In this document: positions 22,119 to 33,188 of the stretch, piece by piece
How positions within the stretch are numbered: the first letter of the stretch is position 1
Layout: each line of letters starts with the position of its first letter
Source of the DNA: Marinomonas sp. CT5
GTDB lineage: Bacteria; Pseudomonadota; Gammaproteobacteria; Pseudomonadales; Marinomonadaceae
Reading direction: 5' to 3'
DNA: 64,000 bases
NCBI RefSeq assembly: GCF_018336975.1
Contig: NZ_CP025572.1
Location: 3,164,884 to 3,228,883 of the forward strand
The notes under the pieces: generated by a model
Database searches by the model: none
Told to the model about the DNA's origin: nothing
The model's input: the letters and a program-made list of their open reading frames with translations, nothing else
Program-made: the position numbers and the translations under genes

Positions 22119-23482
22119 TACTCATACCCTTCAGATAAATCATAACGTTGCAGAGGGCTCTGATCGTCTAAATCAGATAGCCATGCCAGCTTGTCATTAA
22201 TTTTTTTCTCTAAACCACGATCTGTTGGCTGGTAGTAGCGCATGTTAGCCAACTCTTCTGGCATATAATTTTCACCCGCAGCGTAAGCATGTTCTTCGTT
22301 ATGGGCATAACGGTATTCATCACCGTGGCCCATACTTTTTGCTAAGGAAGTGGGCGCATTACGCAAGTGCACAGGCACTTCATAACTAGGCTGTGCCGCC
22401 ACATCCGACATCGCTTGATTAAACGCTTTATAAACAGCATTACTTTTTGGTGCACAGGCCATATAAACCGCCGCTTGGGCAATGGCGCGATTCCCTTCAC
22501 CTGGCCCAACACGCTCAAAAATATCCCAAGCATTTAGGCCAATTTGCAAAGCACGTGGGTCGGCATTACCAATATCTTCGGACGCAATCGCCAAAAGACG
22601 ACGTGCGATATATAAAGGATCGCAACCGCCATCCAGCATACGAGCCATCCAATAGAGAGCACCGTCTGGGGAGGATCCGCGAACCGATTTGTGAAAAGCG
22701 GATATTTGGTCGTAAAACACATCACCTTGGCGATCAAAACGGCGAACACTGCCACCGAGTACGTCCTCTAACTGCTCTTGTGCAACCTGACTACCAGGCT
22801 CAACAAGATCAGACAATATCTCTAAAAAGTTGAGACCTCGTCGAATATCACCATCCGCCGCTTGCGCAAGAACAGATAAGAAATAATCGTCTATTTGAAA
22901 TGCATTTCCTTGTGAATCCGCCGCAATACCCTTGTCGTGATCCTGCAAAGCCCGAATCAACACTTGCTTAACATCTTCTACACTTGGTGTTTTCAAACGA
23001 TAAACACGTGCTCTTGATAACAATGCAGAATTGAGTTCAAAGGCGGGATTTTCTGTGGTGGCACCAATAAATAAGAAGGTGCCATCTTCAATAAATGGCA
23101 AAAAGGCATCTTGCTGAGACTTATTAAAACGATGAACCTCATCGACAAAAAGCACAGTTTGAGCACCGTTCATCTGACGCAGATTTTTTGCCTGCTCAAC
23201 CGCCGCACGAATTTCTTTAACACCAGACATAACGGCAGATATTTCAATAAATTGGGCATCAAGGGCGTGAGAAAGAAGTTGCGCAAAAGTAGTTTTACCC
23301 ACTCCCGGCGGCCCCCAAAGTATGAATGAATGACAGTGGCCTGTTTCTACCATTCTGCGCAATGGTTTTCCCGGACCAACCAAATGCGACTGCCCAATAT
23401 ATTCATCGAGACTAGTGGGACGCATTCTGGCTGCTAACGGCTGATACCCGCCTGCCGGAATGTCCGAAAACAGATCCTTCAT
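22118..23482 (-). CDS. rarA: Replication-associated recombination protein A (AAA+ ATPase)
   Basis: 454 residues, full length. [17 protein letters not shown] start, Walker [10 protein letters not shown], Walker [10 protein letters not shown], sensor 1 G-A-T-T-E-N-P, and the C-terminal tetramerisation region. The homologue of MgsA/WRNIP1 acts at stalled forks and gaps. One-base junctions with both lolA and crcB. Confidence 0.96.
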   Translation of the reverse strand: MKDLFSDIPAGGYQPLAARMRPTSLDEYIGQSHLVGPGKPLRRMVETGHCHSFILWGPPGVGKTTFAQLLSHALDAQFIEISAVMSGVKEIRAAVEQAKNLRQMNGAQTVLFVDEVHRFNKSQQDAFLPFIEDGTFLFIGATTENPAFELNSALLSRARVYRLKTPSVEDVKQVLIRALQDHDKGIAADSQGNAFQIDDYFLSVLAQAADGDIRRGLNFLEILSDLVEPGSQVAQEQLEDVLGGSVRRFDRQGDVFYDQISAFHKSVRGSSPDGALYWMARMLDGGCDPLYIARRLLAIASEDIGNADPRALQIGLNAWDIFERVGPGEGNRAIAQAAVYMACAPKSNAVYKAFNQAMSDVAAQPSYEVPVHLRNAPTSLAKSMGHGDEYRYAHNEEHAYAAGENYMPEELANMRYYQPTDRGLEKKINDKLAWLSDLDDQSPLQRYDLSEGYE

Positions 23483-24105
23483 TACTGCCCTTCTACAATC
23501 ACATCTACATTCTCAGGCAAATCTAGAGCAAAATTTTCTTTCGCCACGCCATCATGTGTCTCAACATTTTTAAACTCAATCACCGTTGTTTGTCCTAGCG
23601 CATCTAGAATGCTCATTGCACTAATGACTTTATTACGGAAAGACAAGGTCAAGGTTTGAAATAAATCTTGGTCTTCTTTTGGCTTTAAACGGAATTTTTC
23701 ATCACCAAGTTTGGTCACATCATAATGAGGAAGCACTTGCGCCGCAGGTTGTCCTAATAGTGCCGCGGGAGAATTTCCCACTGCGCCAGACAAAGGTTTT
23801 TTCGTCGCTTGCTCCAAATCCACATCCCAAACCGTAATGTATTTGCCATTTGAAATAATGCGCTGCGCAAAAGGCGTCACACTATCCCAAACAAATTGAT
23901 TAGGTTTAGCAAGTAGAAAAACACCTTCACTCACCTGTAGTTGTTTACCTTTTTCGTCGTAAGTAACCTGACGAAATTCACCTTCAATATTACGATTTCG
24001 CTCCAGCAAACTCTCTATTGAGCTTGTGGAGTCAGCCGCTTGCACCACCGCACTTTGCAGAACCATTACGACAGTAAGCATCACCATAGTGACTAATTTA
24101 TTCAA
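23482..24105 (-). CDS. lolA: Outer-membrane lipoprotein carrier LolA
   Basis: No ATG gives a full signal peptide with an RBS. GGAGAG at 24114-24119 best serves a TTG at 24105 (or 24108), giving [12 protein letters not shown]...SAVVQA as signal sequence and about 207 residues. The mature domain has the LolA pattern: [27 protein letters not shown], and V-I-E-F-K-N-V-E-T. It is the periplasmic chaperone that carries lipoproteins from LolCDE to LolB. Between ftsK and rarA, the conserved place. Confidence 0.9.
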   Translation of the reverse strand: MNKLVTMVMLTVVMVLQSAVVQAADSTSSIESLLERNRNIEGEFRQVTYDEKGKQLQVSEGVFLLAKPNQFVWDSVTPFAQRIISNGKYITVWDVDLEQATKKPLSGAVGNSPAALLGQPAAQVLPHYDVTKLGDEKFRLKPKEDQDLFQTLTLSFRNKVISAMSILDALGQTTVIEFKNVETHDGVAKENFALDLPENVDVIVEGQ

Positions 24106-24176
24106 CAAAATATCTCTCCACAAAAAATTGAACTAGAAGCACTTTTTATAGCAAGCACTTCCCCAAGCCGTCATAT

Positions 24177-26918
24177 TTATTCAGGAATCAAGATATCACG
24201 CTGTCCGTTGGTTCCCATAGGACCAACCAGACCCGCCGCTTCCATTGATTCAACTAAGTTAGCCGCTCTGTTGTAACCTATTTTCAAACGACGCTGAATA
24301 GATGAGATAGAAGCTTTACGCGTTTCAATGACAATTTTCACAGCTTCATCATAAAGTGCATCTTTATCTTCACCACCATCCGTCATTAAGTCTTCAGGAT
24401 TCACCACCACATCTTCTATGTAATCTGGCTCACCACGTTGTTTCCACTCTTCTACAACCGCATGCACCTCATCATCCGAAACAAAGGCACCGTGAACACG
24501 AATGGGCGTTGGCAAACCAGCTGGCAAATACAGCATATCCCCCATACCCAAAAGCTGATCGGCACCACCTTGATCAAGAATCGTTCGAGAGTCAATTTTA
24601 GAAGACACTTGGAATGCCATACGAGTTGGAATGTTGGCCTTGATTAAGCCTGTAATAACATCAACAGATGGACGCTGAGTCGCGAGAATTAAGTGAATAC
24701 CGGCCGCCCTTGCCTTTTGAGCGATACGGGCAATCAGCTCTTCCACTTTTTTACCAACAATCATCATCATATCTGCGAATTCGTCCACTATGATAACAAT
24801 GTAAGGCAATGGCTCTAGATAGGGCACGGTTCTAGCCACACCATCTTCTGAGAACATAGCCATTTCAGGCTGCCATAATGGGTCTTCAATTGGGTTACCC
24901 GATTCGATCGCGTCGCGAACTTTTTTGTTATAGCCCGCTATATTTCTCACCCCAAGCTTGGACATGAGTTTATAGCGACGCTCCATTTCATCAACCGACC
25001 AACGCAAACCATTGGCAGCATCTTTCATATCGGTAATCACAGGCGTTAAAAGGTGCGGGATGCCTTCATAAATCGACAATTCAAGCATTTTTGGGTCAAC
25101 CATGATCATGCGCACTTCATCCGGCGTCGATTTCAGCAACATACTTAAGATCATGGCGTTAACACCAACCGACTTACCAGAGCCGGTTGTACCCGCTACC
25201 AATACGTGAGGCATTTTGGCTAGATCGACCACCACGGGTTCACCAGAAATATCATGACCTAATGACAAGGTGAGTGGTGAAGAGGAACGGTCATACTCAT
25301 CACAATTTATAATTTCAGAAAAATACACGGTATCTCGAACCTGATTAGGTATCTCGATACCGATTGTGGATTTACCAGCAATCACTTCCACCACACGCAC
25401 ACTCATAACACTCAAAGAACGTGCAAGGTCTTTTGCCAAATTGGTAATCCTTGATACTTTAACGCCTGGCGCTGGCTGGATCTCAAAACGCGTTATGACT
25501 GGTCCGGGATTAACCTCAACCACTTCCGCTTTCACTCCAAAATCCTGTAAACGCTGCTCTAATAATTCTGATAAAGCCAACAATTCATCTTCTGAATAGC
25601 CGCCTTGTTTAGGTTTTGGCTTAGTGAGCACTGAACGATCAGGTAACGAATAAGCCTCTACTTTTTTATTGCCTTCTACTTCATCAGAGTAAGGGCCACC
25701 AAGTGAGTCTAGCTGCTTCGCTTCAGACAAAGTGCGGAAAGCAGGTTTGTGAGCAGGAGGTATAGTCTGTGACGGTTTATCATTATCAAACAAGATCGCG
25801 TCAGCTTGCTCTTTAGAAATCCCCTTTGGAGCTGAGTCAATTCGCTCATCCAAATCAACAGGCACCGTCTCAGTCGCTCGCTTTGACTCTGGAGCTTGTT
25901 TCTTTACAGGCTCCTCTTTGTTTGCCGACCAAGACTCTTCAATGTATAAAGTATCGCCAAAACTTACATCACTATCATTGATAGATAAATCATCTAAACC
26001 ATCGAATACAGGCTCTTCATGAACAGATGGAGTTTCCGTGATTGACTCCTCGTCTTTTGCCTTCTTGGATTTTGAAAACAGTGAAGAGAAGCTAAATTTA
26101 GATTTTTTACTTTCTTCCTGAGATGACTCATCCAGAGCAGGCTCTTCAAGTAAAACATCGGCAGAATGCGATTGTTCTTCCACTACAGGCTTAACTTTCG
26201 TTTTCTCAACGGACGCCTTTCTTCTCTTTCTGACAATGGCGGGCTCTTCCGCTTCATCTGAAACAATATCGGCGAACTCAGCCTTTTTAATTGCTTTAGC
26301 TTCACGCTTAGCCGCCCACTTCTGGCGAACAAACATTACAAAGGTGTAAGCTCGCTCCCCTAATCTATCCATCAGGCTCAACCAATGGACTTGAGACAAT
26401 AAAGTAAAGGCCAAAATAACCAAGGCTAAGCTTACAAGCGTTGCTCCATCATACCCAATAAATTCATACAGTAGGACACCAAGACCACGTCCTAAAATTC
26501 CGCCAGTACCATATTGAAGAGAAGGTTCTCCAACGGTGTGCAGGAAGCACAAAACAGAGCCAAATGATAAATACAGGATACTACCAATCGTACAGAGTAA
26601 AGCATTATTGAGAGGCAATAAAGAATGTGGGTTTCGCCATATAATAATTGCGACCCAAAAAAACAAAGGAGGTAAAGAATAAAAAAGAGACCCAAAAAAA
26701 CCTGACGCTAAATCAGCAATAACGGCGCCAATTGGTCCCATAGAGTTCTGGATCGCAGCACCACTGCCTGAGTAAAACCAGCCAGCATCCGACGGGTTAT
26801 AAGTATAGGTCGCTAAACCAAAAAAGAATAAAAATAATAAAGCCGCAATAAACGCAGCCTGTTTAGCAAACATATCCCAAATTGGTGATCGTACCGACTC
26901 ACTCATTTTTTCTGACAA
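24177..26918 (-). CDS. ftsK: DNA translocase FtsK
   Basis: 913 residues. Four membrane helices in the first 190 residues, a charged low-complexity linker (about 205-440), then the alpha/beta motor with Walker A G-T-T-G-S-G-K-S (about 575) and Walker [12 protein letters not shown]. The C-terminal gamma winged helix ([15 protein letters not shown]) reads KOPS. It couples septation with chromosome dimer resolution. The start shown is a TTG with AGGAAA six bases upstream; an ATG at 26906 is also possible. The linker is shorter than in E. coli. Confidence 0.96.
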   Translation of the reverse strand: MSEKMSESVRSPIWDMFAKQAAFIAALLFLFFFGLATYTYNPSDAGWFYSGSGAAIQNSMGPIGAVIADLASGFFGSLFYSLPPLFFWVAIIIWRNPHSLLPLNNALLCTIGSILYLSFGSVLCFLHTVGEPSLQYGTGGILGRGLGVLLYEFIGYDGATLVSLALVILAFTLLSQVHWLSLMDRLGERAYTFVMFVRQKWAAKREAKAIKKAEFADIVSDEAEEPAIVRKRRKASVEKTKVKPVVEEQSHSADVLLEEPALDESSQEESKKSKFSFSSLFSKSKKAKDEESITETPSVHEEPVFDGLDDLSINDSDVSFGDTLYIEESWSANKEEPVKKQAPESKRATETVPVDLDERIDSAPKGISKEQADAILFDNDKPSQTIPPAHKPAFRTLSEAKQLDSLGGPYSDEVEGNKKVEAYSLPDRSVLTKPKPKQGGYSEDELLALSELLEQRLQDFGVKAEVVEVNPGPVITRFEIQPAPGVKVSRITNLAKDLARSLSVMSVRVVEVIAGKSTIGIEIPNQVRDTVYFSEIINCDEYDRSSSPLTLSLGHDISGEPVVVDLAKMPHVLVAGTTGSGKSVGVNAMILSMLLKSTPDEVRMIMVDPKMLELSIYEGIPHLLTPVITDMKDAANGLRWSVDEMERRYKLMSKLGVRNIAGYNKKVRDAIESGNPIEDPLWQPEMAMFSEDGVARTVPYLEPLPYIVIIVDEFADMMMIVGKKVEELIARIAQKARAAGIHLILATQRPSVDVITGLIKANIPTRMAFQVSSKIDSRTILDQGGADQLLGMGDMLYLPAGLPTPIRVHGAFVSDDEVHAVVEEWKQRGEPDYIEDVVVNPEDLMTDGGEDKDALYDEAVKIVIETRKASISSIQRRLKIGYNRAANLVESMEAAGLVGPMGTNGQRDILIPE

Positions 26919-27000
26919 AATGTATTTCCTATTTTATGCTAATCAAAACAAAACCCACTCCATGTTACGGAGTCACAAGTTTGCTAAGCTTACCATAAAA

Positions 27001-27025
27001 AAAGCCAACCCAAAGGGTTGGCTTT
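27001..27025 (-). terminator. Terminator of the porin gene
   Basis: AAAGCCAACCC / GGGTTGGCTTT with loop AAA, followed by T on the minus strand, about 55 bases after the stop. Confidence 0.88.
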
Positions 27026-27081
27026 CGCTTTAACAAGTAAAGATATTCTCTTTAATTGAGTTTATCTTTGGGGAAAAACCC

Positions 27082-28005
27082 TTAGAAAGTAGCTTTAACA
27101 CCTACAATTGTACGCTCTGCAGCTTTACCTACTAAGTCACCTGCGTAGTTTTTAACATAGTATGTCAAATCACCAGCTTCGTATTCACCAATGAAGTAAG
27201 TACCGCTATCTTTATCATCACCTTCTTGGTCTTGGTTAAACTGAAGAGTCAATGTTAAAGCGTCAGTAGCAGCTACAGCAACAGAAGCTGCAAGCTGTTT
27301 AACATCAGTTGTAGTATCTGTACCAGTTTTACCTACACCATAGTTAAGAGACAACGTTGCAGGGCCTACAACAGTCTGAGCACCAATGTTAGCGGATTGA
27401 GCATCTTCTACTTTACCACCAGACACACCCGCTTTAAATGCACCAAAATCTTTAACATAAGATACAGCAAAACCAATTTGAGAATCTAGCGCTTTACCAG
27501 TAGCGCTACTCGCTTTAGAAACGGCTTCTGTAGCTTCAATAGCAACAGTCAATTCTGGAGTTACATGGTAACGAATACCAGTATCATCCGTATCACCTTT
27601 CGTACCTTGCCCAGTATTAAGGTCTACACCACCGTAGATCTCATCGTTACCCATGAAAGCACCAGTAGATACAGAGCCATCAAAACGACCGAATTGAACC
27701 GCACCCTGAGTCACATAGATTTTTTCTAGACCTATAGTAACTTTTTCATCGTTATCGTCGTTCTTCTCATCGCCACCATCAGTTTTAAACTCCAACTGAG
27801 CAAAAACAACACCAGTATCAACTACTATGTTTAATTCACCATTTTTGTTACCACTTAGGCTTGACCCATTGGCATTTTCACCATAAGTGACATACTCAAG
27901 ACCAGCAGTACCAGTAACAACTGGCTCAGCAGCAAAAGTAGTTGTAGAAACAGCAGCCGCAACAGCAGATACTGCAAACACAGAAGCAAGTTTAATCGCT
28001 TTCAT
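27082..28005 (-). CDS. Outer-membrane porin, Gram-negative porin family
   Basis: 307 residues. A clear signal peptide (MKAIKLASVF...TTFAAEP) precedes a mature part built of alternating strands rich in Gly, Asp and aromatic residues, ending in aromatic F (VKATF), the usual beta-barrel insertion signal. Acidic loops (GGDEKNDDNDEK, DQEGDDKDSG) suggest cation selectivity and fit a marine organism. It forms a 16-strand-type trimeric pore by family. GGGGAA precedes the ATG. Isolated gene with its own terminator, probably highly expressed. Confidence 0.88.
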   Translation of the reverse strand: MKAIKLASVFAVSAVAAAVSTTTFAAEPVVTGTAGLEYVTYGENANGSSLSGNKNGELNIVVDTGVVFAQLEFKTDGGDEKNDDNDEKVTIGLEKIYVTQGAVQFGRFDGSVSTGAFMGNDEIYGGVDLNTGQGTKGDTDDTGIRYHVTPELTVAIEATEAVSKASSATGKALDSQIGFAVSYVKDFGAFKAGVSGGKVEDAQSANIGAQTVVGPATLSLNYGVGKTGTDTTTDVKQLAASVAVAATDALTLTLQFNQDQEGDDKDSGTYFIGEYEAGDLTYYVKNYAGDLVGKAAERTIVGVKATF

Positions 28006-28542
28006 TCAAGATTCCCCTTTATATTATATAATATGGTCTTGTAGACCTATCGATCGATTTTCTTATCAACCTAGAAACGTTGTTAAACCAACGATTCGGG
28101 CATTCTAAAACCTATCAGTTTCACTTTTGTGACATTAGCCAAAAAAACGAAATAGCTTTCAGTTCCTAACACCGTATCCGATTATGATTTCGAACTACCG
28201 TCTAGCACTGCACTGATTAAAACCAAGTTTTCCCTTATGGGTCAAGCACTCCTTGCACTTTTTTTCTTTTTTTTTTCGTTTTAACCGTCATTTTGTGTAA
28301 AAAACATACAAATAAGAAAGTAAAGAATTTATTCATTCACATATTTATACACATTTCACAAAATAAAGCACTGCTTTGTGTCAAAAAAAAGCAAGCCGAA
28401 CATTCTTTTTTCCTTACTTGCCAATATCGGTAATCATTTTCTTTTCTTTAGCTTTTTTTATAAAAATATTCAAAAATAACGTTAAATTTTAAATCGCAAC
28501 CGTATTACAAAACACCATTTGAATTAGGATGACACTTATCCA
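28006..28542. other. Long AT-rich divergent region between porin and aat
   Basis: 537 bases with no credible gene. The first 40 bases hold the porin RBS and AT-rich TATTATATAAT, probably the porin -10. Several A or T tracts (for example 28259-28280) imply bent DNA, and TTTGTGACATTAG at about 28122 and TTTGTGTCAAAA at about 28375 are loose CRP-like half-sites. No complete operator is identified. It is presumably the porin control region. Confidence 0.5.
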
Positions 28543-29289
28543 ATGCCAGCTCCAGATAACCACAATAAAAAACATGAACTCGTTTTACTTGCAGAATCCC
28601 CCTACGACACTCCGGATCCGAGCAAGGCGTTAGAAGATCCTGAGGGCCTTTCCGCTATTGGTGGCGACCTTTCTTCTACTCGCCTAGTCCATCTCTACAG
28701 TAAAGGTTTTTTTCCTTGGTATAGCGATCCAGACCCGATTTTGTGGTGGCATCCAGAGCAAAGATGCACTCTTAACCCAGCAGACTTTCACACTTCGAAA
28801 TCCCTATTAAAAGCCATAAAAAAAGAACAATGGCTGTTTTCTGTTAATCAAAACTTTGAGTCTGTAATAGACTACTGCTCTGCCTTACGAGCCGATAAGG
28901 AAGGTACGTGGATATCTAAGGATATTAAAAATGCTTATGTAGAGCTGCATAAACTTGGTTATGCCCACTCAATTGAGGTTTGGCTTAATGGGAAGCTGGT
29001 AGGCGGCTTCTATGGCGTAGCCATGGGGAAGATATTTTTTGGTGAATCCATGTTTTCACTTGTATCCAATGCGTCAAAAGTCGCACTAAAAACCTTCTGC
29101 GAATTAGCCAAAGATTGCCAGATAGAATTAATAGACTGCCAAGTTGAATCAGATCATTTACTGTCTTTAGGGGCGAACAAAACCCCAAGAGATAACTTCT
29201 GCCACCTTTTAGAGCAACTCATTCCACAGGTAGAAAAAAACTCTTTTCTGATAAATATTGGCCAAAAAGCGGCAAAACTCCCCGTTTAG
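28543..29289 (+). CDS. aat: Leucyl/phenylalanyl-tRNA-protein transferase
   Basis: 248 residues. Signature F-P-x-x-x-x-A-L-x-x-P-x-G-L-x-A-x-G-G-D-L-x-x-x-R-L start region (DPSKALEDPEGLSAIGGDLSS), G-F-F-P-W-Y, W-W-x-P-x-x-R, H-S-I-E-V-W, G-G-x-Y-G-V-A-x-G-x-x-F-x-G-E-S-M-F-S. It adds Leu or Phe to N-terminal Arg/Lys, creating N-degrons for ClpS-ClpAP, whose genes follow. The bpt/ate gene often found between aat and infA in related bacteria is absent here. Confidence 0.96.
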   Translation: MPAPDNHNKKHELVLLAESPYDTPDPSKALEDPEGLSAIGGDLSSTRLVHLYSKGFFPWYSDPDPILWWHPEQRCTLNPADFHTSKSLLKAIKKEQWLFSVNQNFESVIDYCSALRADKEGTWISKDIKNAYVELHKLGYAHSIEVWLNGKLVGGFYGVAMGKIFFGESMFSLVSNASKVALKTFCELAKDCQIELIDCQVESDHLLSLGANKTPRDNFCHLLEQLIPQVEKNSFLINIGQKAAKLPV

Positions 29290-29517
29290 ACGAAAAATAG
29301 CCCCTTCGAAAACACAACTAGGTTTGCCTTACGCTGCATTTTTAGGCAAAATACGCTCGATCAAAATTCAGACGTCGCTAAATACACAATCCTGATTAAG
29401 CTATTTAGCGCTCAATTGACCAAAGAGGAACATCTTTCCTCTTCGTCTGCAGACCTCCTTTTGGGCATGGTCGGCGTCTACTAAATAATAGTAAGTTAAC
29501 ACCATAGGACACATATT

Positions 29518-29736
29518 GTGGCAAAAGAAGAAGGCTTAGAAATGGAAGGCACTATCATTGATACGTTGCCTAATACCATGTTCCGTGTCGAGTTAGAAAA
29601 CGGACACATAGTGATTGCACATATCTCTGGTAAGATGCGTAAAAATTACATTCGTATTTTAACTGGCGACAAGGTAAAAGTTGAATTAACACCTTACGAC
29701 CTTTCAAAAGGCCGTATCGTTTACCGCGCACGTTAA
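29518..29736 (+). CDS. infA: Translation initiation factor IF-1
   Basis: 72 residues, canonical S1/OB-fold: [30 protein letters not shown]. It blocks the ribosomal A site during initiation. The start is GTG with AGGA eight bases before. The 228-base leader from aat has two inverted repeats (GCTAAATA/TATTTAGC at 29374-29408 and AAGAGGA/TCCTCTT near 29424-29444), possibly regulatory. Confidence 0.97.
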   Translation: MAKEEGLEMEGTIIDTLPNTMFRVELENGHIVIAHISGKMRKNYIRILTGDKVKVELTPYDLSKGRIVYRAR

Positions 29737-29772
29737 TTTAACCACTCTAAGAGAGGTTAAATACATGACATA

Positions 29773-29802
29773 AAAAAACCGGACATTTGTCCGGTTTTTT
29801 TA
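29773..29802 (+). terminator. Terminator of infA
   Basis: AAAAAACCGGACA / TGTCCGGTTTTTT hairpin with T tract; the A run makes it bidirectional toward clpA. Confidence 0.9.
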
Positions 29803-29862
29803 TGTCTGATATCTGAAGAGTCACCTCTTTTTCAAAAAATAGGTGACTAAAACCTAAAAGAG

Positions 29863-32118
29863 CTAATGAACCACAGCCTCTTTAATGACTTCAAATTTCA
29901 ATTCATCACTTTTCTCATCCAAAGCTACTTTTACATGACCGCCATCATGAAGATCACCAAAGAGAATATGATCCGCTAAGGGTTTCTTCAAGTGCTCTTG
30001 TATTACTCGAGCCATTGGACGTGCCCCCATCTGGCGATCATAACCCTTGTTAGCCAACCACCCTCTGGCGGTATCAGAAACTTCGAGCAAAACCCCTTTT
30101 GGATCAAGTTGAGCCTGGAGCTCTACAAGGAATTTGTCCACCACATTAAATATAATACGTTCATCCAATTGCTGGAATTGAATAACGGCATCTAGGCGGT
30201 TTCTAAATTCAGGAGTGAAAGTTCGGTTAATCACTTCCATTCCGTCTGTTGAATTATCCTGACTTGAGAAACCGATGGAACGGCGAGCAAGCTCTTCGGC
30301 ACCGGCATTCGATGTCATAACAAGAATCACATTACGAAAATCCGCTTTGCGCCCATTGTTATCCGTCAAAGTACCGTGATCCATGACTTGCAACAACAAG
30401 TTAAAGACCTCAGGGTGAGCTTTTTCAATCTCGTCCAATAAGACAACACTATGAGGGTTCTTAGTCACAGCTTCTGTCAGTAACCCACCTTGATCAAATC
30501 CTACATACCCAGGAGGAGCACCGATCAGACGAGATACAGCGTGACGCTCCATGTACTCAGACATATCGAAACGAATCAACTCTAAGCCTAGTTGCTTAGC
30601 AAGCTGCTTAGTAACCTCTGTTTTACCGACACCCGTTGGACCTGCCATCAAGAATGAACCAATAGGCTTCTGCTCCGCTTTCAAGCCTGCACGAGAAAGC
30701 TTAATCGCGGCTGACAAGGTATCGATAGCACCATCTTGTCCGAACACCACCATTTTCAAGTTACGGTCAAGGTTGGACAATACCTGCCTATCATCGGAGT
30801 TAACAGCTCTTACAGGAACTCTAGCGATCTTAGAAACAATATCCTCGATATCTTCTACCGTAATCACTTTTTTGCGCCTATCTTCTGGTTGAAGGCGCTG
30901 GTAAGCCCCAGCCTCATCGACAACATCAATGGCCTTATCTGGCATGTGCCTATCAGGAACGTAACGCTGAGCAAGTTCCGCAGCGGCCAATAAAGCAGAC
31001 TCCTCATACTTAAGCTCATGATGCTCCTCAAAGACATTAATAATGCCTTTCAGAATTTGATAAGTGTCATCCACACTTGGTTCATTTACATCAATTTTCT
31101 GGAAGCGACGCGCCAATGCATGGTCCTTTTCAAACACGCCTCGGAATTCTTGGAACGTGGTCGAACCGATACAACGCAACCCACCAGAGCTCAGCACAGG
31201 CTTAAGCAAATTAGAGGCATCCATCACCCCGCCAGATGCGGCGCCAGCACCAATAATGGTATGGATTTCGTCGATAAAAAGGATGGCATTGGGGAGTTTC
31301 TTAAGCTCGCCTAATAATTGCTTGAGGCGCTTCTCAAAATCTCCGCGGTATTTTGTTCCCGCTAACAATGCCCCCAAATCCAAAGAGTAAACAACGCCAT
31401 CAGAGATAACTTCAGGTACCTGACCATCCACAATGCGTCTCGCCAAGCCCTCAGCAATCGCCGTTTTACCAACACCAGACTCACCAACAAGCAAAGGGTT
31501 GTTTTTACGACGGCGAGAAAGCGTTTGTATAACTCGCTCTACTTCGTACTCACGACCAATAAGTTTGTCTATTTTGCCCGCTTTGGCTTCTTCATTAAGG
31601 TTGGTAGCGAACTTTTGTAACGGCGCCGTTGTTGAATCTTCCGATTCATCATCTTGATCCATATCTTGCGAAGAAGCATCACCGGTTTTGGAGATACCAT
31701 GAGCCACGTAATTGACTACATCAATGCGTGCCACACCATGACGCTTCAAGAGATAAACAGTTTGCGATTCTTGCTCACTAAAAATGGCCACCAGCACATT
31801 TGCGCCTGTCACTTCACGCTTTCCAGAAGACTGGACGTGAAATACAGCACGCTGTAATACTCGTTGGAAGCCCAATGTTGGCTGAACTTCACGCTCTTCG
31901 TCATCTTCTGGAATAAGCGGTGTTGTACTATCAACAAATTCCTCAAGCTCCCTACTTAAGGTCTCTAAATTCACACCACATGCTTTGAGGACGCTTGAGG
32001 CAGCGCCATTTTCGATAAGAGCTAATAATAAATGCTCAACTGTCATGAATTCATGGCGTTTGTCACGCGCCGCTTTAAAAGCCGTATTCAGGGTTTGTTC
32101 TAGTTCTTTATCTAACAT
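29863..32118 (-). CDS. clpA: ATP-dependent Clp protease ATP-binding subunit ClpA
   Basis: 751 residues from the ATG at 32118 (GAGGG eight bases upstream). N-domain (1-145) that docks ClpS, first AAA+ (Walker [17 protein letters not shown]), second AAA+ (Walker [17 protein letters not shown]), and the IGF-type ClpP loop (R-S-I-G-F). It unfolds substrates for ClpP. It follows clpS, separated by about 20 bases. Confidence 0.97.
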   Translation of the reverse strand: MLDKELEQTLNTAFKAARDKRHEFMTVEHLLLALIENGAASSVLKACGVNLETLSRELEEFVDSTTPLIPEDDEEREVQPTLGFQRVLQRAVFHVQSSGKREVTGANVLVAIFSEQESQTVYLLKRHGVARIDVVNYVAHGISKTGDASSQDMDQDDESEDSTTAPLQKFATNLNEEAKAGKIDKLIGREYEVERVIQTLSRRRKNNPLLVGESGVGKTAIAEGLARRIVDGQVPEVISDGVVYSLDLGALLAGTKYRGDFEKRLKQLLGELKKLPNAILFIDEIHTIIGAGAASGGVMDASNLLKPVLSSGGLRCIGSTTFQEFRGVFEKDHALARRFQKIDVNEPSVDDTYQILKGIINVFEEHHELKYEESALLAAAELAQRYVPDRHMPDKAIDVVDEAGAYQRLQPEDRRKKVITVEDIEDIVSKIARVPVRAVNSDDRQVLSNLDRNLKMVVFGQDGAIDTLSAAIKLSRAGLKAEQKPIGSFLMAGPTGVGKTEVTKQLAKQLGLELIRFDMSEYMERHAVSRLIGAPPGYVGFDQGGLLTEAVTKNPHSVVLLDEIEKAHPEVFNLLLQVMDHGTLTDNNGRKADFRNVILVMTSNAGAEELARRSIGFSSQDNSTDGMEVINRTFTPEFRNRLDAVIQFQQLDERIIFNVVDKFLVELQAQLDPKGVLLEVSDTARGWLANKGYDRQMGARPMARVIQEHLKKPLADHILFGDLHDGGHVKVALDEKSDELKFEVIKEAVVH

Positions 32119-32138
32119 TGCTATTCCCTCACTCTGAA

Positions 32139-32489
32139 TCAGTCGACCTTTTGTAGGTCGCACATTAAGGGGTGCTCATTTTGTTCCACGAACTGTTGTA
32201 CCATTGCTACTTTAGTTTCAGCAATATCAAAAGGGTAAATACCACAAACACCTTTCCCTTTCGTATGCACTTCTAACATTACCTGATTAGCCTTTTCCCC
32301 ATCCATTGAAAAAAACCTCTGTAATACAAATACGACAAAATCCATTGGCGTATAGTCATCATTAAACAGTACCACCTGATACATGGAAGGCGGTTTTAAC
32401 TCTGTTTCTTCTGGAGCAATTGCAATACTGGAATGTCCATGCTGCTCCTCATCTTCTGATACTAGTCTAATTTGTTGATCTGTAATCAT
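32139..32489 (-). CDS. clpS: ClpS adaptor
   Basis: 116 residues. Disordered N-terminal tail (1-34), then [20 protein letters not shown], with the N-degron pocket residues N-D-D and M, and [19 protein letters not shown]. It delivers Leu/Phe N-end proteins, such as those made by Aat, to ClpA. Same operon as clpA and divergent from cspD. Confidence 0.96.
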   Translation of the reverse strand: MITDQQIRLVSEDEEQHGHSSIAIAPEETELKPPSMYQVVLFNDDYTPMDFVVFVLQRFFSMDGEKANQVMLEVHTKGKGVCGIYPFDIAETKVAMVQQFVEQNEHPLMCDLQKVD

Positions 32490-32795
32490 CCCATGCCTCT
32501 GAGGCTACAATTTTTAACGTAATTTGCCAAATATGACGAATTACCACTTATATACGTTACAGATTACCATTTGGATTTTACAAATTCCAAAAGGGCTTCT
32601 ACGCTCTTTATGGGGGTAAGCAAATGTGCAATCAATGTTTATTGGAGAAATTTTAGCATTGATCCACCAAATAGAATTTGCACCTATTTAGCAATCTGCG
32701 CTATCCGAGCTATGTTTTTTTAACCCGCTTAACGTCATCATCACTCATTATGAATGACATAAGCAAATATCGACTGAGTGGATAAGGAGTGACTC
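32490..32795. other. Divergent promoter region clpS / cspD
   Basis: 306 bases without a gene. AAGGAG at 32783 is the cspD RBS. An imperfect repeat TTGGATTTTACAAATTCCAAAA (about 32572-32592) can fold. I see no clear operator or conserved cold-shock box. Confidence 0.4.
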
Positions 32796-33062
32796 ATGCA
32801 TCACGGATCAGTGAAGTGGTTTAACAATGCAAAAGGCTACGGCTTTATTGTGTCGGAAGATTTTAATGAAGATTTATTTATTCATTATTCAGCGATAAAT
32901 GTGGAAGGCTATAAGACGTTAAAAGCAGGTCAAACGGTGACCTTTGACGTTGAACCAGGTGAGCGAGGTCTTCACGCTATTGAGATCACCCCAACAGAAG
33001 CTAAAAACACAGCCAAACAAGAGGACACCAACTCAGAAGATAAAAAAACTCAGCCAGCATAA
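32796..33062 (+). CDS. cspD: Cold-shock-like protein CspD
   Basis: 88 residues. RNP1 K-G-Y-G-F-I and RNP2 D-L-F-I-H-Y in a single cold-shock domain (1-66), followed by a polar acidic/lysine tail of about 20 residues. The start M-H-H-G-S-V-K-W-F-N-N-A is near CspD. CspD binds single-stranded nucleic acid and inhibits replication in stationary phase. Divergent next to clpS, as in E. coli. AAGGAG precedes the ATG. Confidence 0.93.
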   Translation: MHHGSVKWFNNAKGYGFIVSEDFNEDLFIHYSAINVEGYKTLKAGQTVTFDVEPGERGLHAIEITPTEAKNTAKQEDTNSEDKKTQPA

Positions 33063-33188
33063 AACCGTATTATCATCGCTATCCTCAAGCAGATTTGTTA
33101 TCTTACTCCTCATCATGAGGGGTAAGATATACGCTATCTCGTGCCGAAAAAACGCCCTCACCTTATTACAAATTGTACGATCGAGTTC

